Shown piece after piece: positions 1-11,855 of a stretch of DNA of 64,000 nucleotides; within the stretch, counting starts at the first letter, position 1; each line of letters opens with the position of its first letter. The notes beneath the pieces were generated by a model. The model was not told the origin of the DNA, ran no database searches, and worked only from the letters and a program-made list of their open reading frames with translations. This DNA comes from Chamaecyparis obtusa (lineage: Eukaryota; Streptophyta; Pinopsida; Cupressales; Cupressaceae). The position numbers were made by a program, and so were the translations under genes. The DNA lies in the NCBI GenBank assembly GCA_027943335.1, contig BSBK01007032.1:132501-196500 (forward strand), read 5' to 3'.

Positions 1-118
1 CATGCCACAACCCAAAAAAGCTACCCTGAGGAAAGGATGGTAAATTAGTAGCCAAAAGCCAACAAATAGATAGCCTAAATAAAATAGAATAGAAAAAACA
101 AGGACAAAAGGGAATAGA

Positions 119-1129
119 TTAAGTCAGGTTCTTGAGAACCTTAGTAACATCTTCCTCTAGCTTAGTCATATCTAGCATAGCCCTTTTTAGGTCATTTAGC
201 TCGAAAGGGGAATTCTTAGCTTTCCTTTTAAGATTACCCCTAGGCCTCTTGCTAGCTCCAAAAGTATCTTGATCGTTGTATAGATACAACTCAACAACCT
301 TAGTAAACTCTTCCTCTAGCTTAGTCATATCTAGCATCGCCTTTTTTAGGTCATTTAGCTCGAAAGGGGAATTCTTAGCTTTCCTTTTAAGATTACCCCT
401 AGGCCTCTTTCTAGCTCCAGAAGTATCTTGATCTTTGTATAGATACAGCTCAACAATCAATTTCTCTTGATGTACCTTATCTAGAGTCTCCACTAGCCTA
501 TTCATAGTTTCTACTGGGTTTTTTAGGGTCTTGTGGCTCTGATTCATGGTAGTCTCAAGGATGTTCTTTACACTGTTGATATTTTCCTCTAGCTAAAATA
601 TTTTATTCTCATGTTCCTTTTTCATTTTCTCAAAGGCTTTAATGGTATTAGTGAGGCAATCCACTATAGAGTTATCCTCATCTTCCATCCATAGATTCTA
701 CCCCATGGTAATATCTGCCCCAAAACCATCCCCTATGGTTTTATCTTATGTTTTACTAGCTATCGAGGGTTCTAGAACTTCTATTTTTCTTACAAGAGAT
801 CTTTTCTTTATCTATAATTCCTTAATTTGATGAAACATCCATTTAAATAGTGAGAAGGAATCAATTAAACTATCTCTTTTGATGCCTCAAATATCAAAAT
901 AATCTTCATGATCTAGCTTGATATGGTGGGAGTCAACTTTAAGCTCCATTGGAGACATAGATCCATCACCACTATGAGAGGTAAACTGTGGAAAATGAGT
1001 ACCACTAGCAATAGGGGAGAGGGCCACTTGAAGTTCAAGAACTACTTCCTTCTCCTTAACTTTACCAATCTCGGGTTTTTTTCCCTTTGTATTTTTGAGT
1101 TGATTTGAATAGTTTTTTCTTTCTCCCAC
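119..1129 (-). pseudogene. ORF-X copy 1, unrecognised decayed ORF with internal tandem duplication
   Basis: I do not recognise this protein. One minus-strand frame reads from an ATG at 1129 to a stop at 119, about 336 codons, with a few in-frame stops between 548 and 886. It is rich in Lys, Glu and Leu and looks helical or coiled-coil. The C-terminal half holds two near-identical 53-residue units (159-bp period), each with KRPRGNLKRKAKNSPFELND. A stretch near ILETTMNQSHKTLKN lines up weakly with ILENLLEHSMEVMKS in the ORF at 36.3-37.5 kb, so I treat the two as one family. TE1 interrupts the DNA just upstream of the ATG, so the true N-terminus may lie elsewhere. A transposon-borne ORF is more likely than a host gene, but this is inference. 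Confidence 0.4.
137..454 (-). repeat. 159-bp in-frame tandem duplication in ORF-X copy 1
   Basis: Two adjacent units (137-295 and 296-454) have a period of exactly 159 bp, which is 53 codons. They differ at only a few bases, so the duplication is recent relative to the decay of the rest of the ORF. The frame is kept through both units. Confidence 0.85.
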
Positions 1130-1205
1130 AAAAATTGGTATGTTGTTGAAAACGTCATTTTCAAAGAGTTACATTGTTTTCATAGAGCATAAATTTTTTT
1201 CTAAA

Positions 1206-2052
1206 TGATGTAGTGGCATCCAAGGTTAAGGTAGGGACATTCTATGCCCTCAGTGAAACTGCATGGAGTGTTTGTGTTTTGGTCAGTTTTGCTCGGTTAT
1301 AGCCTTGACCAACGGCCTCGGTCATTAAAGGAAGCTCGGTCACTGAAGGAATTTGGTAGTCTCTGGCACTCGGTGAAAGTGTTATGTGGTCATGCCTGCG
1401 GTGCTCAGTTGACACTAGTGCTCGATGATGCTTAGTGTGCTCAGTTATTTCACTGTTTCTCAGTAGTTCTGGCTTACCGACTGGAGTTCTATGTGATTTG
1501 TTGGGCTGACTTGGTGCATTTATTATTAGTAGCTGTTATTTATAGGCTGACATGCTGAATTAAATATTTGTATATATTTTGTAAGCCGACTTGTATGGCA
1601 TTTAATATTTGTTAGGAAGAGTTTAGGATTTCATCTTGCCAACTTGTGGCTGATGATTAGTATTTAAGGGGTGCTTGAGGTAGATGTTTAGGCAGTGGAT
1701 AGTGGTATCAGTTTAGAGGCACTAATGAAGCTAAAGTTTGCAAAGTTGTGGAAAAGATCTTCCATAATCTTCCAGATCTGATTCTTATTAGATAGTTTGT
1801 AATAGCAGAGCTAGTGGTTGCATACTTGGGAACAAGGAGATTACTTGGAGGCTTGCAAGCTCAAGCTTAGATCTACCTTAGGGTTTCCATCATTATCTGA
1901 TTGTCTTCAGAGCTGAACTAGCTAGAGTTTATATTGGATCTATTATGGATCTTGCAGAATTTTATTGCATTGTTGAGTATTCCGCTATGTTGTTCTATTG
2001 GCTACAAACTTTGGAGTGTCCTTAATTGGATCCACCATCCTTGATTGTGTCA
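1206..2052 (+). repeat. TE1 5' LTR
   Basis: The LTR starts TGATGTAG and ends TGTCA immediately before the primer site. Its U3 holds several CTCGGT/CTCAGT motifs between about 1285 and 1445. A TATA-like TATTTAAG lies at 1671. It is 84 bp shorter than the 3' copy because it lacks a segment near 1960. Confidence 0.9.
1671..1678 (+). promoter_or_regulatory. TATA-like box in TE1 LTR
   Basis: TATTTAAG is followed by GGGTGC in both LTR copies (second copy at 4521). Its position past the LTR midpoint fits the U3/R boundary. Not tested. Confidence 0.35.
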
Positions 2053-2054
2053 GG

Positions 2055-2065
2055 TGGTATCAGAG
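2055..2065 (+). promoter_or_regulatory. TE1 primer binding site (initiator Met tRNA type)
   Basis: TGGTATCAGAG starts two bases after the LTR end, the standard PBS complementary to the 3' end of initiator Met tRNA. Confidence 0.85.
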
Positions 2066-2326
2066 AAAATTTTTGTTCTTGTTGAAGCGAATGTTGATCT
2101 TGTGGAGCAGAAAGATAACCTAGCAAGGCTGATCCTGCGAAGTTGATCTTGTTGGTGAAAACTCGTATGATCTTGATTGCAGATCCCTAGCACTGAACTT
2201 GTGGAATTGTGCCCTAGTTATTTGCAAGATTGCAGGTTGAGATTTGACTTGTATACAACTTGGAAATTGTCACAAGGTGATCAGTGAGGGTTTGTTGTAG
2301 AGGGTTTATTTTTCATATCTTTAAGT

Positions 2327-3847
2327 ATGCCTCCGAGAAGATTAGACCCTAGAGTTATTCAAGACCTCTGTGATACTATGGAATCTAGGATTACAGAAGA
2401 GGTGAAATTAGATTTCAGATCTGAGATGGAATTGATGAAGAATGACATGGTCACCGAGATCATGAGAGCTGTTACTGATATTCCTTAGAATGTTGGTACT
2501 GAGGATGGCTATGAAGAAGATGTCAAAGACTTTGAACCTGCTAGATCTAGTGGTGATGACTGGAGGGACATATCTGGTGAAGACAAAACTATTCGGTTAC
2601 CTAGATCTACTACTTGATTTAGTAGTTACCAAATAGAATTTTCTACTTTCTCTGGTACTTTGAAACCCAACAATCTAATTAATTGGATTGATGAACTTGA
2701 AGATTTCTTTGAGCTGGAAGAAATTGAAGATCCTCTTCAAGTGAGATTAGTACAAACTAAGTTGAAAGGACATGCTACTCTTTGGTGGAAGGAATCACAA
2801 AGAGATAGGGAAGATGGAGGTGAAATGAAGATCAATTGGTGGAGGTTGATGGTGACAAAACTGAAAGCTAAGTTCATACCGGTTGACTATGAGCTTGACT
2901 TGTTTATGAAGTTGTAGAATCTGAAGTAGAAGGATATGTCTGTTGAAGATTATACTGAGGAGTTCTACAAACTTACTATTCGGTCTGGACATCGAGAGAT
3001 TGGTAAGGAAAAAATAGCTCGGTATGTGAATGGTCTAAGATTCAATGTTCAGGATGAGCTTGGTATGTTGAAGATTGATTATGGTGAAGATGCTTATCAG
3101 TATTCTCTGAAGGCAGAAGATAAGTTGAAGAGAAAACAACATAGTAACTCCCGAGGGAATGAGAAAGTTGATCACTCAGCAAAGGATAAACCGATTGATG
3201 CAGAAGATGAACAGAAACTTGTGGAACCTAAGAAGAAGATAGGTAGAGTTATCTTTAAGGGTACTTGCTATAACTATGGAGAGGAAGGACACCATTTTTT
3301 TGAGTGTACACAGAAGAAGGTTGACTAATGAAATGCTATGGTGAATGAGAACATTCAGAATGAACCTGAATCTGAGAACTTGTTGCTTTGATGAACATTG
3401 CTCAGTACAAAGGATGAACCTTGTCACAGGAGTAATTTGTTTAAAAATCAATGCAAGTCTGGAGGTAAACTCTGTGATGTTATTGTTGATAGTGGTAGTA
3501 CTGATAACCTTGTTGCTGAGGACATGGTTTAGGAACTTGGTTTGAATAGAATGAAACATCCATGTCCTTATAGGATTGGTTGGTTACAAGATGTTCATAC
3601 TTTGGAAGTAAGAAAACAATGCTTCATTGATGTTCAGATTGGCCAGTATAAGGATCTTGTGCTTTGTGACATCGTTGATATGAATAGTTGTGATATATTG
3701 CTCAGTAGACCTTGGCAATATGATTGCAGAGCTATTTATGATTGTGTGAAGGATTTCTTTACTATTGAGAAGGATCACATAAAGTTTTCACTAATGCCTT
3801 TGATGGATACAACACTCGGTAGGAGAAGCCTGAGTATCGATTCCTGA
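2327..3847 (+). pseudogene. TE1 gag-protease polyprotein, decayed
   Basis: The ATG at 2327 opens one frame of about 507 codons with stops but no frameshift. The N-terminal part is charged and helical. The gag core (about 2660-3120) carries LINWIDELEDFFE, ATLWWKES and a YTEEFYKL region typical of Ty3 gag. The zinc knuckle reads CYNYGEEGHHFFEC, so its second Cys is Tyr (TAT at 3275). Protease follows with DSGS at 3488 and the ILLSRPWQYD flap-side motif near 3690. The frame closes at 3847 and no polymerase region follows before the 3' LTR. In-frame stops, such as those at 2615, 2915 and 3530, rule out current expression of the whole protein. Confidence 0.85.
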
Positions 3848-4065
3848 GTTGAGATTGTGAATCAGAGAAAATGAATGATACGTATGGAGAACCGACCTGT
3901 GCATTGTCTAGAGTGGACTTGAAGAGGCAGAGGAAACTAAAATGGAAGAATATGCAAGTAGAGAAGATGGAGGACTTGTATGTGAATAACCAGTTTGGGA
4001 TTTACGTGTTGAATCCTGGGAGATGTTCTTCTCACATATGAACATCTTTTGGAACTTGGGGTGTC

Positions 4066-4996
4066 TAATGTAGGGGAATCCAAGGTTAAGGTAGGGACAT
4101 TTTGTGCCCTCAATGAAACTGCATGGATTGTTTATGTTTTGGCCAGTTTTGCTCGATTATAGCCTTGACCAATGGCCTCGGTCATTAAAGGAAGCTCAGT
4201 CACTGAAGGAACTCGGTAGTCTATGGCACTTGGTGAAAGTGTTACTCGGTCATTCTTGCGGTGCTCAGTCGACATTGGTGCTTGGCAATGCTTAGCGTGC
4301 TTAGTTATTTTAGTATTACTTGGTAGTTTTGGCTTTCTGACTGGAGTTCTGTGTGATTTGTTGGGCCAACTTGCTACATTTATTGTTGGTATCTATTGTT
4401 TATAGGCTGACATGCTGAATTAAATGTTTGTATACATTTTGTAATCTGACTTGTATGGCATTTAATATTTGTTAGGAAGAGTTTAGGATTTCATCTTGCC
4501 AACTTGTGGTTGATGATTAGTATTTAAGGGGTGCTTGGGGTAGATGTTTAGGCAGTGGATAGTGGTATCAGTTTAGAGGCGCTACTAAAGTTGAAGTTGG
4601 CAAAGTTGTGGAAAAGATCTTCCATAATCTCAAGCAGATTTGATTCTTATTAGATAGTTTATAATAGTAGAGCTAGTGGTTGCATACTTGGGAATAAGGA
4701 GATTTCTTCAAGGCTTGCGAGCTCAAGTTTAGATCTGCCTTAGGGTTTCCATCAGTCTCTGCTTGTCTTCAGAGCTAAACTAGCTAGAGTTTGTATTGGA
4801 TCTATTGTGGATCTTGCATAATTATTTTTTGATTGTAATTGGCCCTAACCTGGAAGGCCTTATAGCTGGGCATGTTAATGAAAATATGAGTTTTAACAAT
4901 TACTTGTATTGCATTGTTGAGTATTCTATTGTGTTGTTCTGTTGGCTGCAAGGTTTGGACTATCCTTAATTGGATTCACCATCCTTGACTGCATCA
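4066..4996 (+). repeat. TE1 3' LTR
   Basis: It begins TAATGTAG (the terminal TG mutated to TA) and ends GCATCA before the TSD. It contains about 84 bp near 4830-4910 that the 5' copy lacks. CTCGGT-type motifs recur at about 4145-4305. Confidence 0.88.
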
Positions 4997-5001
4997 CTAA
5001 A

Positions 5002-5639
5002 ATAGATATCATTTTTCTTGTTTCAAATTTAGTTTTGTAACATCCATATGGAGGACATGCAATTAGTTTGATGAGATTATCATGATTGTTGCATATTTTA
5101 TTAAAGTTTTAAGTTTACTAAACCATAATTTTGACATACCTTGACTACATAGCTTACAACTTGTCATGTATTTGTCCAATTTCATGTTTTATTTTTTTTG
5201 ATAGAAGGATAAATTCAATACCTAGGAAATAGATATTTTTTAGAATTTTTTTCTCTCATTTACTATTTTTCCATAAGTGTAAAACATAGAGGTAGACATA
5301 CGGTGAAATATCTATATTTAGTAAAACTAAAAATACAAAGTCATAATAAACTTAATATATATATTAACATTATAATCATTGGAAATATTTTTCTTAGTAG
5401 TACCTTACTACATAGATAGGTTTGTCAAATGGATTCATTTGATTTTCAAAAAGATAAAGTCAAAGTGATTTTTTGGTAGCATTTTAATAGGTGTGAAGGA
5501 GACTCCATTGTAGGTATGAATAAGGAGTATAGATGTTATATCAATGTTTTTCTAATCTAAGAGGCTTTGAGCTAACCATTTGTAATTAATTCATTCAAAT
5601 GGAACCTCTCAAGGTTTAAATAATTATATTTGACTAAAA
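5002..5639. other. AT-rich spacer, nothing recognised
   Basis: This is the right flank of TE1. It is AT-rich, has no ORF of note and no repeat shared with the rest of the window that I can see. Confidence 0.5.
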
Positions 5640-6250
5640 ATGTGTTATTTCAGCAAAAAATAACATGTCTAAAAAAGTGTAACCCACTATTGTGGGGTCA
5701 CCCATCATTAATGAATTTTTGATGGGAACAAACCATATTATTTGAAGAAGGTTTGAGGCCCTTCAAAAATCCTCTAATGACTATATGTTGGAGAAGCCTT
5801 CCCAAACTATTAACCATGATCATAAATAGCAAAGGGGATATAGAATATTCTTGCTAGATTCAACGAGGGCATCAGAAAAAATAAGAAGGGGACCCATTGA
5901 AAATAAAATAGATTCTAATTAAATTCAAACCATCTCTTAAATTAATTGAAGAAATTTGGCTCCAAAATTGAAGGCCCCAAGAACTTCTATTAGCAAATTC
6001 CTATTAACTTTTTTGTAGGCTTTCCTAAGATCCAACTTCAATGAGACATCCTGCTTCTTTTTCACACATAAAGAATAGATATTTTCATGGATAGTAATAA
6101 TAAATTCTAGATTGTGAAGTCCCTAGACAAAGTCATTTTGCTAACTAGAAATGATCCTTGGTAAGAGAGATTGAGATCTAGTAGCCAAAAAATTAGAGAT
6201 AATATTATTAAAGGAATTACATAGTTTGGTACCTGACATCTTCGACATCA
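5640..6250 (-). pseudogene. LINE (L1-type) reverse transcriptase fragment, copy a
   Basis: Minus-strand translation gives the start of a plant L1-type RT: LLPRIISS, then SLKLDLRKAYKKVNR (the first catalytic Asp motif), VLGAFNFG, NGSPSYFF and ISPLLFMIMVNSLGRLLQ. The YADD-type box is degraded to FINDG. Stops and frame breaks are frequent. Only the palm region is present; no endonuclease, zinc-binding or RNase H part is joined to it. It is a short, old fragment from a different insertion than the LINE at 37.7-53.6 kb. Confidence 0.8.
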
Positions 6251-6875
6251 AAACCAAAATTTTGAGTTATCAATTGATATTAATATTAATTACAAATTAT
6301 AGGGATAGATAAAGATGTATGTCTGAATAATAAATTAAATATGAATTATTGAGATTTGAATTAGATATTAGAGTATGATATTACAATCTCAATAATAAGT
6401 AATTATAATAGATTAAAAGATAGATTTGTATCTATTTTGACATGATACATTTATCTCTCCCAAGTAACATGTGAATTCCCTAATTCACGTAATAATTATC
6501 CTATAATCTTGTGCTTAATATTTGACTAATCCATTTGATACTAGAAAACATTATTATTCTTTGTTTAATATATTTGATAAACTTTAATGTAATAGATATT
6601 CAATATTATTAATATAAGTTTTAGTGGAATTCTTATTTTAAATATTCATTTAATAATATTATCGATGAATTTATCCACAATAAATATTTTATATTTCCTT
6701 ATCCACAATAATATTTTGAAAATAAAATAAAAATAGGTTTATAGGAACCCGAAACCCAAAGAGTTAGAGATATATATTAGACAATAAGATCAATAGAAAA
6801 GAGGATCCAAAGGAAACAAAAGGGGGAGTGAAAACACCCCAAATGAACAACAACCAACAAGACAAGAAACAAAAA
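6251..6875. other. AT-rich left flank of TE2
   Basis: This is AT-rich sequence with TAATATT-like words and no convincing ORF. On the minus strand 6,700-6,875 is T/G-rich and could be the 3' end of a non-LTR element, but no domain proves it. TE2 LTR homology starts abruptly at about 6876. Confidence 0.35.
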
Positions 6876-7408
6876 GAGAGTGTGAAGTATTGTGTCATGA
6901 AGAAGAGGTCTATGTGATAGAGAAGATAGAGTGTGCTATTCATTGGAATTGATCAATATAGTAGGTATACCTCGCAGTTCACCAAGATCTAGATATAGTG
7001 TCTATCTGTTATTCAGAATGTTGCAGCCTTCACCCCTTTGAGTAGTGAGCTCTCAGATAGTGTGTCCTCACCCCTAACAGGGTCAATCATAAAAGACTCC
7101 TAATAGGGTCTAACCTTTGACTAGGTCACTATACTTATTGTATTATAAAGATCACCTCCTAACAGGGTTGTAAGATCTTCTAACAAGGATCATTATACAC
7201 TAGTGAAATTTATTAGTGGGTGTTAATTCCCATAGGGGTTTTTACCTATTTGGGTTTCCCCATAACATAAATATTGGTGTTGTGTTCAAGTGTTCTTTCA
7301 TTGTGTTTATGCTTAATGTTTAAGTATAGATAATTGGATAAAGAATTGAAACTTGTAGATAACTAATTGACCCCCCCTCTCAGTTATCTCTTGGGACTAT
7401 TCCTAACA
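6876..7408 (+). repeat. TE2 5' LTR, 5'-truncated
   Basis: Homology with the TE2 3' LTR (from about 35,790) and the TE7 LTRs begins near GAGTGTGAAGTATTG. It ends TTCCTAACA before the primer site. It holds the CTAACAGGG-type array (about 7060-7195) and the C-tract hairpin (7358-7388, one arm mismatch). Confidence 0.85.
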
Positions 7409-7410
7409 AT

Positions 7411-7422
7411 TGGTATTAGATT
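7411..7422 (+). promoter_or_regulatory. TE2 primer binding site, mutated
   Basis: TGGTATTAGATT sits two bases after the LTR end. It differs from the initiator Met consensus TGGTATCAGAGC at two positions. Confidence 0.75.
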
Positions 7423-7465
7423 CAAGTGCCTCAGAGAGAAATTTTAATATCTTGAGGTTCATCAA

Positions 7466-10400
7466 ATGGAATTCTTTAGAAAAGATAGTCCTAAGTTTGA
7501 TGGAGAGAACTATCCTGATTGGAATTACAAAATGGTGACACATTTGTAGTGCATTGCTTTTGAAGTTTTTGAAGTGGCTACCAAAGAAGTCAAGATCCCC
7601 TCTCTAGAAGATCTTGCAAAGGATGATGCTACTAGAAAGAAAAAGGATTTGTTCCATCAGAATGAAATAGCCAAAGAAGCCCTTATCAATGCCTTATCTG
7701 ATAGTAAGTTTTCAGAGATAAAGAAAGTAGACATAGCCTACAAGATATGGAAGCACCTACAAAACATGTTTGAAGGAGATACATAAGAAAATAATGCACA
7801 CAAAAAGACATGGAAGAAAAGATACAATGCATTAGTGATGCTACTTGAAGAAGACATTAGAGCTTACAACCAAAGGATTAATGAAGCAGTTGCTGGAATC
7901 AGGAAAAATGGTGGAGAGATCTCAGAGGAAGACATTATGGATAATTTGATGAATAATCTTACTGAAGAGTATGAAAACAAGATCGACATCCTTGATGAGA
8001 CCATGCAGCTTACAAAAAATTTCAAGAGAGAGACTTTGATCAGAAAAATTTCAGCTTTTGACATTTCAAGATTGAAGTCAAAGCCTAAAAGTGAGACAAC
8101 CTTCAAAGCATCAGTCCATGGTAAGAAACCCTTAAACACTTCTGGTAATTTTGATGATGAAGATGAAGATAAAGAGATAAATGATATTATTTCCATGATT
8201 GCTAAGAAAGAAAGAAAAGGAAAAGGAAAGTATGAAGGTCAGCTACCATTCAAGTGTTTCTCATGTAATAATATTGGTCACTTTGCATCTAAGTGTCCTA
8301 CAAGAGTTAAGAAATTCAGAACTAACTACAAGACTAAGTATACAAAAGAATGTTACTATGATGGTGTTGGAGTTTCTGATGATGATTCAGTTGAAGATGA
8401 AATTGGATTCATTGCTATTATGGAGAAGATATATGATGAGATGGATCATGAAGATGAGAAAAAGGAACAAGAGCTAGCATTGATCTCACAAGTAGACATA
8501 AGGATAGATTAGATTATAGATAGAAGTTGTTCACATCACATGACAAGTGATAAAGATAGATTTGCTCATGTCTAGATAGATACAAAGGTGGAATGGTTAG
8601 ATTTGGAGATAACACTCCTAAACCTATCATTGGTAGAGGATCTATCACATTGGATGGAAAGAACAACACTGATGATGTTCTTTATGTAGATGGTTTGCAA
8701 CATAACCTTCTTAGTGTTGGGCAGTTGCTTGAAAAAGGCTATCAGTTGGAGTTCAAAGATAACAAATGCATCATTAACAACAAGGATGGTGTTATGATTG
8801 CATTAGGATCAAAGACTAAAGTTAATGTTTTTCACCTTAATTCAGAAGTAAGTTGTTTTGTTGCTAAAGTTGATGACAGTTGGCTATGGCATAAAAGACT
8901 ATGTCATATCAATTTTGATAACATAGTAAAGATAAGCAATTTAAAGGTAGTAAGAGATCTACCTAGCATAGCAAGCCAGTTGATACTATTTGTAGGGAAT
9001 GTGTGATGGGAAAGAATGTGAGGAATTTATTTAGAAGAAAGCATAATTCAATAGAGAACAAGTTGGATCTGATTCACACAGACCTATGTGGACCAACTCA
9101 AACTAGATCATACTATGGTGAAAGGTATTTAATTTTGTTTGTTGATGACTATTCTAGAATGATGTGGGTTGGATTCTTGAAAGATAAGTCAGAAGCATTT
9201 GAGAAGTTCAAAATATTCAAAGCTAAGGTTGAGAATGAATCTGGACTAAAGATAAAGTGTCTAAGATTGGATAGAGGAGGAGAATTCACCTCTGACAGAT
9301 TCTATGAGTACTGCAAAGAACATGACATAAAGAGATAGTTGAGTGCACCTAGAACCCCTCAGTAGAATGGGATTGTAGAGAGAAGGAATAGGATCATCCT
9401 TGATATAGTGTGCACCATCATGATTGAAGGAAAAGTTTCACACACCTATTGGAGAGATGCGGTCAATAAAGTAGTTTTTACCATCAATAGAATACAAGTA
9501 AGGTCTGCCGCGGACAAGAAACCTTATGAGCTATGGTTTGGTAATGTTCCAGTAAAATACTTCAAAATATTTCGAAGCAAGTGCTACATCAAGAGGGATG
9601 AAGCAACATGAAAGTTTGATGTAAGAAGCAATGAAGGTATTTTCCTTGGTTACTCTACTAAAAGAAAAGCTTATAGATGTTTTAATTTGAGATTGAAGAA
9701 GATCATTGAAAGTGTTCATGTTAATATTGATGAAAATTTTATGGTTCAAGAAAGATATCATGATTATGCACCTATGATTGAAGAAGAACCCAGTCCTTCC
9801 ACTAGTGAGACAATTGTTGAAGAAATGTTTGACAGTATTGATGTATTATTCAATGACCCTGAAATAAGTAAAGAAGAAACTCAGAAGGTAGATGAGACAG
9901 TATCACCTAAAGTTCCAAAGTTTACATCTAGATATCACTCTAAGGATGACATGATTGGAGATTAGAGTGGCAAAGTCACAACAAGATCAAAAGAAAAGAG
10001 TTCAGCAGGCAATGAAGTGATATGTTTACTATCTCAGATTGAACCTTTATGTGTTGAAGATACATGTAATGATTCAGTTTGGCATGATTTTATGAAAGAA
10101 GAAATAGATCAGATTATTAAGAATGATACTTGGGAACTAGTCCCAAGACCCAGTGATAAGAATGTGATTGGAACAAAGTGGATATTCAGAAACAAGATGA
10201 ATGAAGATGGTACAATAGTAAGGAATAAATTAAGGTTAGTATGTAAGGGATATGTGCAAAGAGAAGGTATTGATTATTTAGACACATTTGCACCTGTAAG
10301 AAGATTAGAAGACATTACATTGTTTCTAGATTATGCAACATTCAAAAACTTCAAAGTTTATCAAATGGATGTTAAGTCAACATTCTTGAATGGAGAGTTA

Positions 10401-11574
10401 AAGGAAGAAGTATACATTAAGAAGCTAGAAGGATTCACCCTATCAAATAGACCTGATATGGTATGCAGATTAAAGAAAGCCCTCTATGGACTTAAGCAAG
10501 CCCCTAGAGCTTGGTATGAGAGACTTCATGGATATCTCACAAAAATTGGATTCAAAAAGGGAGTAGCAGATTGTAATCTATTCATAAGAGAGACATCTAA
10601 ACGTTTACTTCTTGTAGCTATATTTTTTGATGACATTATCTTTGGGGTAATGAAAAACTTAGTGCAAAATTTGCTAAGGAGATGTACAAAAAATTTGAGA
10701 TGAGCATGATTGGACCTATCAAATACTTTTTGGGATTAAATGTGCAGTAGACAGAAAAATGTATTTTCATTAATCAGTCTAAGTATGTGAAAGAGATATT
10801 GAAGAAGTTCAAGATGTATGATTGCAAGCCAGTGGGTACACCTATGATAACAGGATGCAAGATCACAAAATAAGATGATTATGTAATAGCAGATATACCA
10901 TTTTACAAGTCTATAATTGGTAAACTCATATATCTTACTCAAAATAGACCTAATATTTCTAATGCAGTTGGCATAGTTGGAAGATTTGCAATAGAGCCTA
11001 AAAAAATCACCTGATGGCAGTAAAGATAATATTTAGATATTTGCAAGGCACTGTAGATTATGGTCTATGGTATCCTAATTTAGAGAATGTTGAGCTTCAT
11101 GTATATATAGATGCAAATTGGGCATGATGCATTGATGATAGAAAGAGTACATCAGGAGGAGTAGTATTTCTTGGTGATTGACTAGTCACTTGGACAAGAA
11201 AGAAGCAGAATTGTATTTCTCAGTCAACAATAGAAGTAGAGTATGTTGTAGTAGCTTTGAATTGTTCTACAATTGTTTGGATCAAGAAGATGATAAAGGA
11301 TTTTGGAATTCGGATTGATTATCCTATTGTTATTCATTGTGATAACACTAACACTATCAACATGTCAAAGAATCCTATGATGCATGTAAAGACAAAACAC
11401 ATAGAGATTAAGTATCACTTCCTAAGAGAGAAAGTAGTAGAAAAAGAATTCAAGTTGGATTTTGTGAGTACTAAAGATCAATTAGCAGACATATTCACAA
11501 AGCCTTTACCAAAGGATACTTTTGAGTATCTCATGGAGAAGCTGGGAGTAATTCCCTTCCCTGATTCTATATAG
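7466..11574 (+). pseudogene. TE2 copia polyprotein, decayed
   Basis: The gag ATG is at 7466 (MEFFRKDSPKFDG). Gag keeps an intact zinc knuckle, CFSCNNIGHFASKC, near 8254-8298. Protease has IIDRSCSHHMTS, so the usual DSG is DRS. The integrase zinc region (WLWHKRLCHINF) and core follow; the three acidic positions are HTDLCGP, LDRGGEF and GIVERRNR. RT (10017-10703) has [27 protein letters not shown] and an FFDD box. RNase H ends with DIFTKPLPKDTF near 11500. There are at least three frameshifts (near 8580, 9000 and 10,700) and many stops, several of them TAG where TE7 has CAG. Not functional. Confidence 0.9.
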
Positions 11575-11842
11575 AGAAAGAGGAAAGAGCATCAATCCTC
11601 AATGACTGACGGATGGTTGACTAATCTACTTCAGGAGTAGTACCAGTTCTTAAATGTTTGGCACCCTTTGCCATTGATGTCATGGAAGTAGTTCAGTTGA
11701 GAAAATGGAGAATATTGAAGAATATTGCAGCAAATGAAGGTTTCATCCTTGGGGGAGTTTTTAGGAGGAAATGGAGAATGTTATAAAATAACTATTCATT
11801 TGGATTGGTGGTGTATTTCATTCCATATTTTTCCATCAATGC
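11575..11842 (+). other. TE2 3' untranslated region with repeated PPT-like motifs
   Basis: No ORF. It contains TTGCCATTGATGTCATGG, CCTTGGGGGAG and the true tract next to the LTR, the same layout as in TE5 and TE7. Confidence 0.6.
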
Positions 11843-11855
11843 CAAAGGGGGAGAT
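11843..11855 (+). other. TE2 polypurine tract
   Basis: AAAGGGGGAGAT lies directly before the LTR start TGTTGGAG, the normal position for the plus-strand primer. Confidence 0.8.

Larger units (their letters stand above)
1206..4996 (+). mobile_element. TE1: Ty3/gypsy-type LTR element with gag and protease only
   Basis: LTRs at 1206-2052 and 4066-4996 enclose a 2.0-kb interior. The flanking TSD CTAAA is perfect (1201-1205 and 4997-5001). The primer site TGGTATCAGAG at 2055-2065 matches initiator Met tRNA, and a G-rich tract (ACTTGGGGTG) precedes the 3' LTR. The single plus-strand frame encodes gag and an aspartic protease, then stops; reverse transcriptase, RNase H and integrase are absent. This is a non-autonomous element or an internal deletion derivative that needed enzymes in trans. 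Confidence 0.9.

Noticed and set aside
3176..3559. 127-codon minus-strand ORF
   Set aside because: Antisense shadow of TE1 gag-protease; no domain and no independent support.
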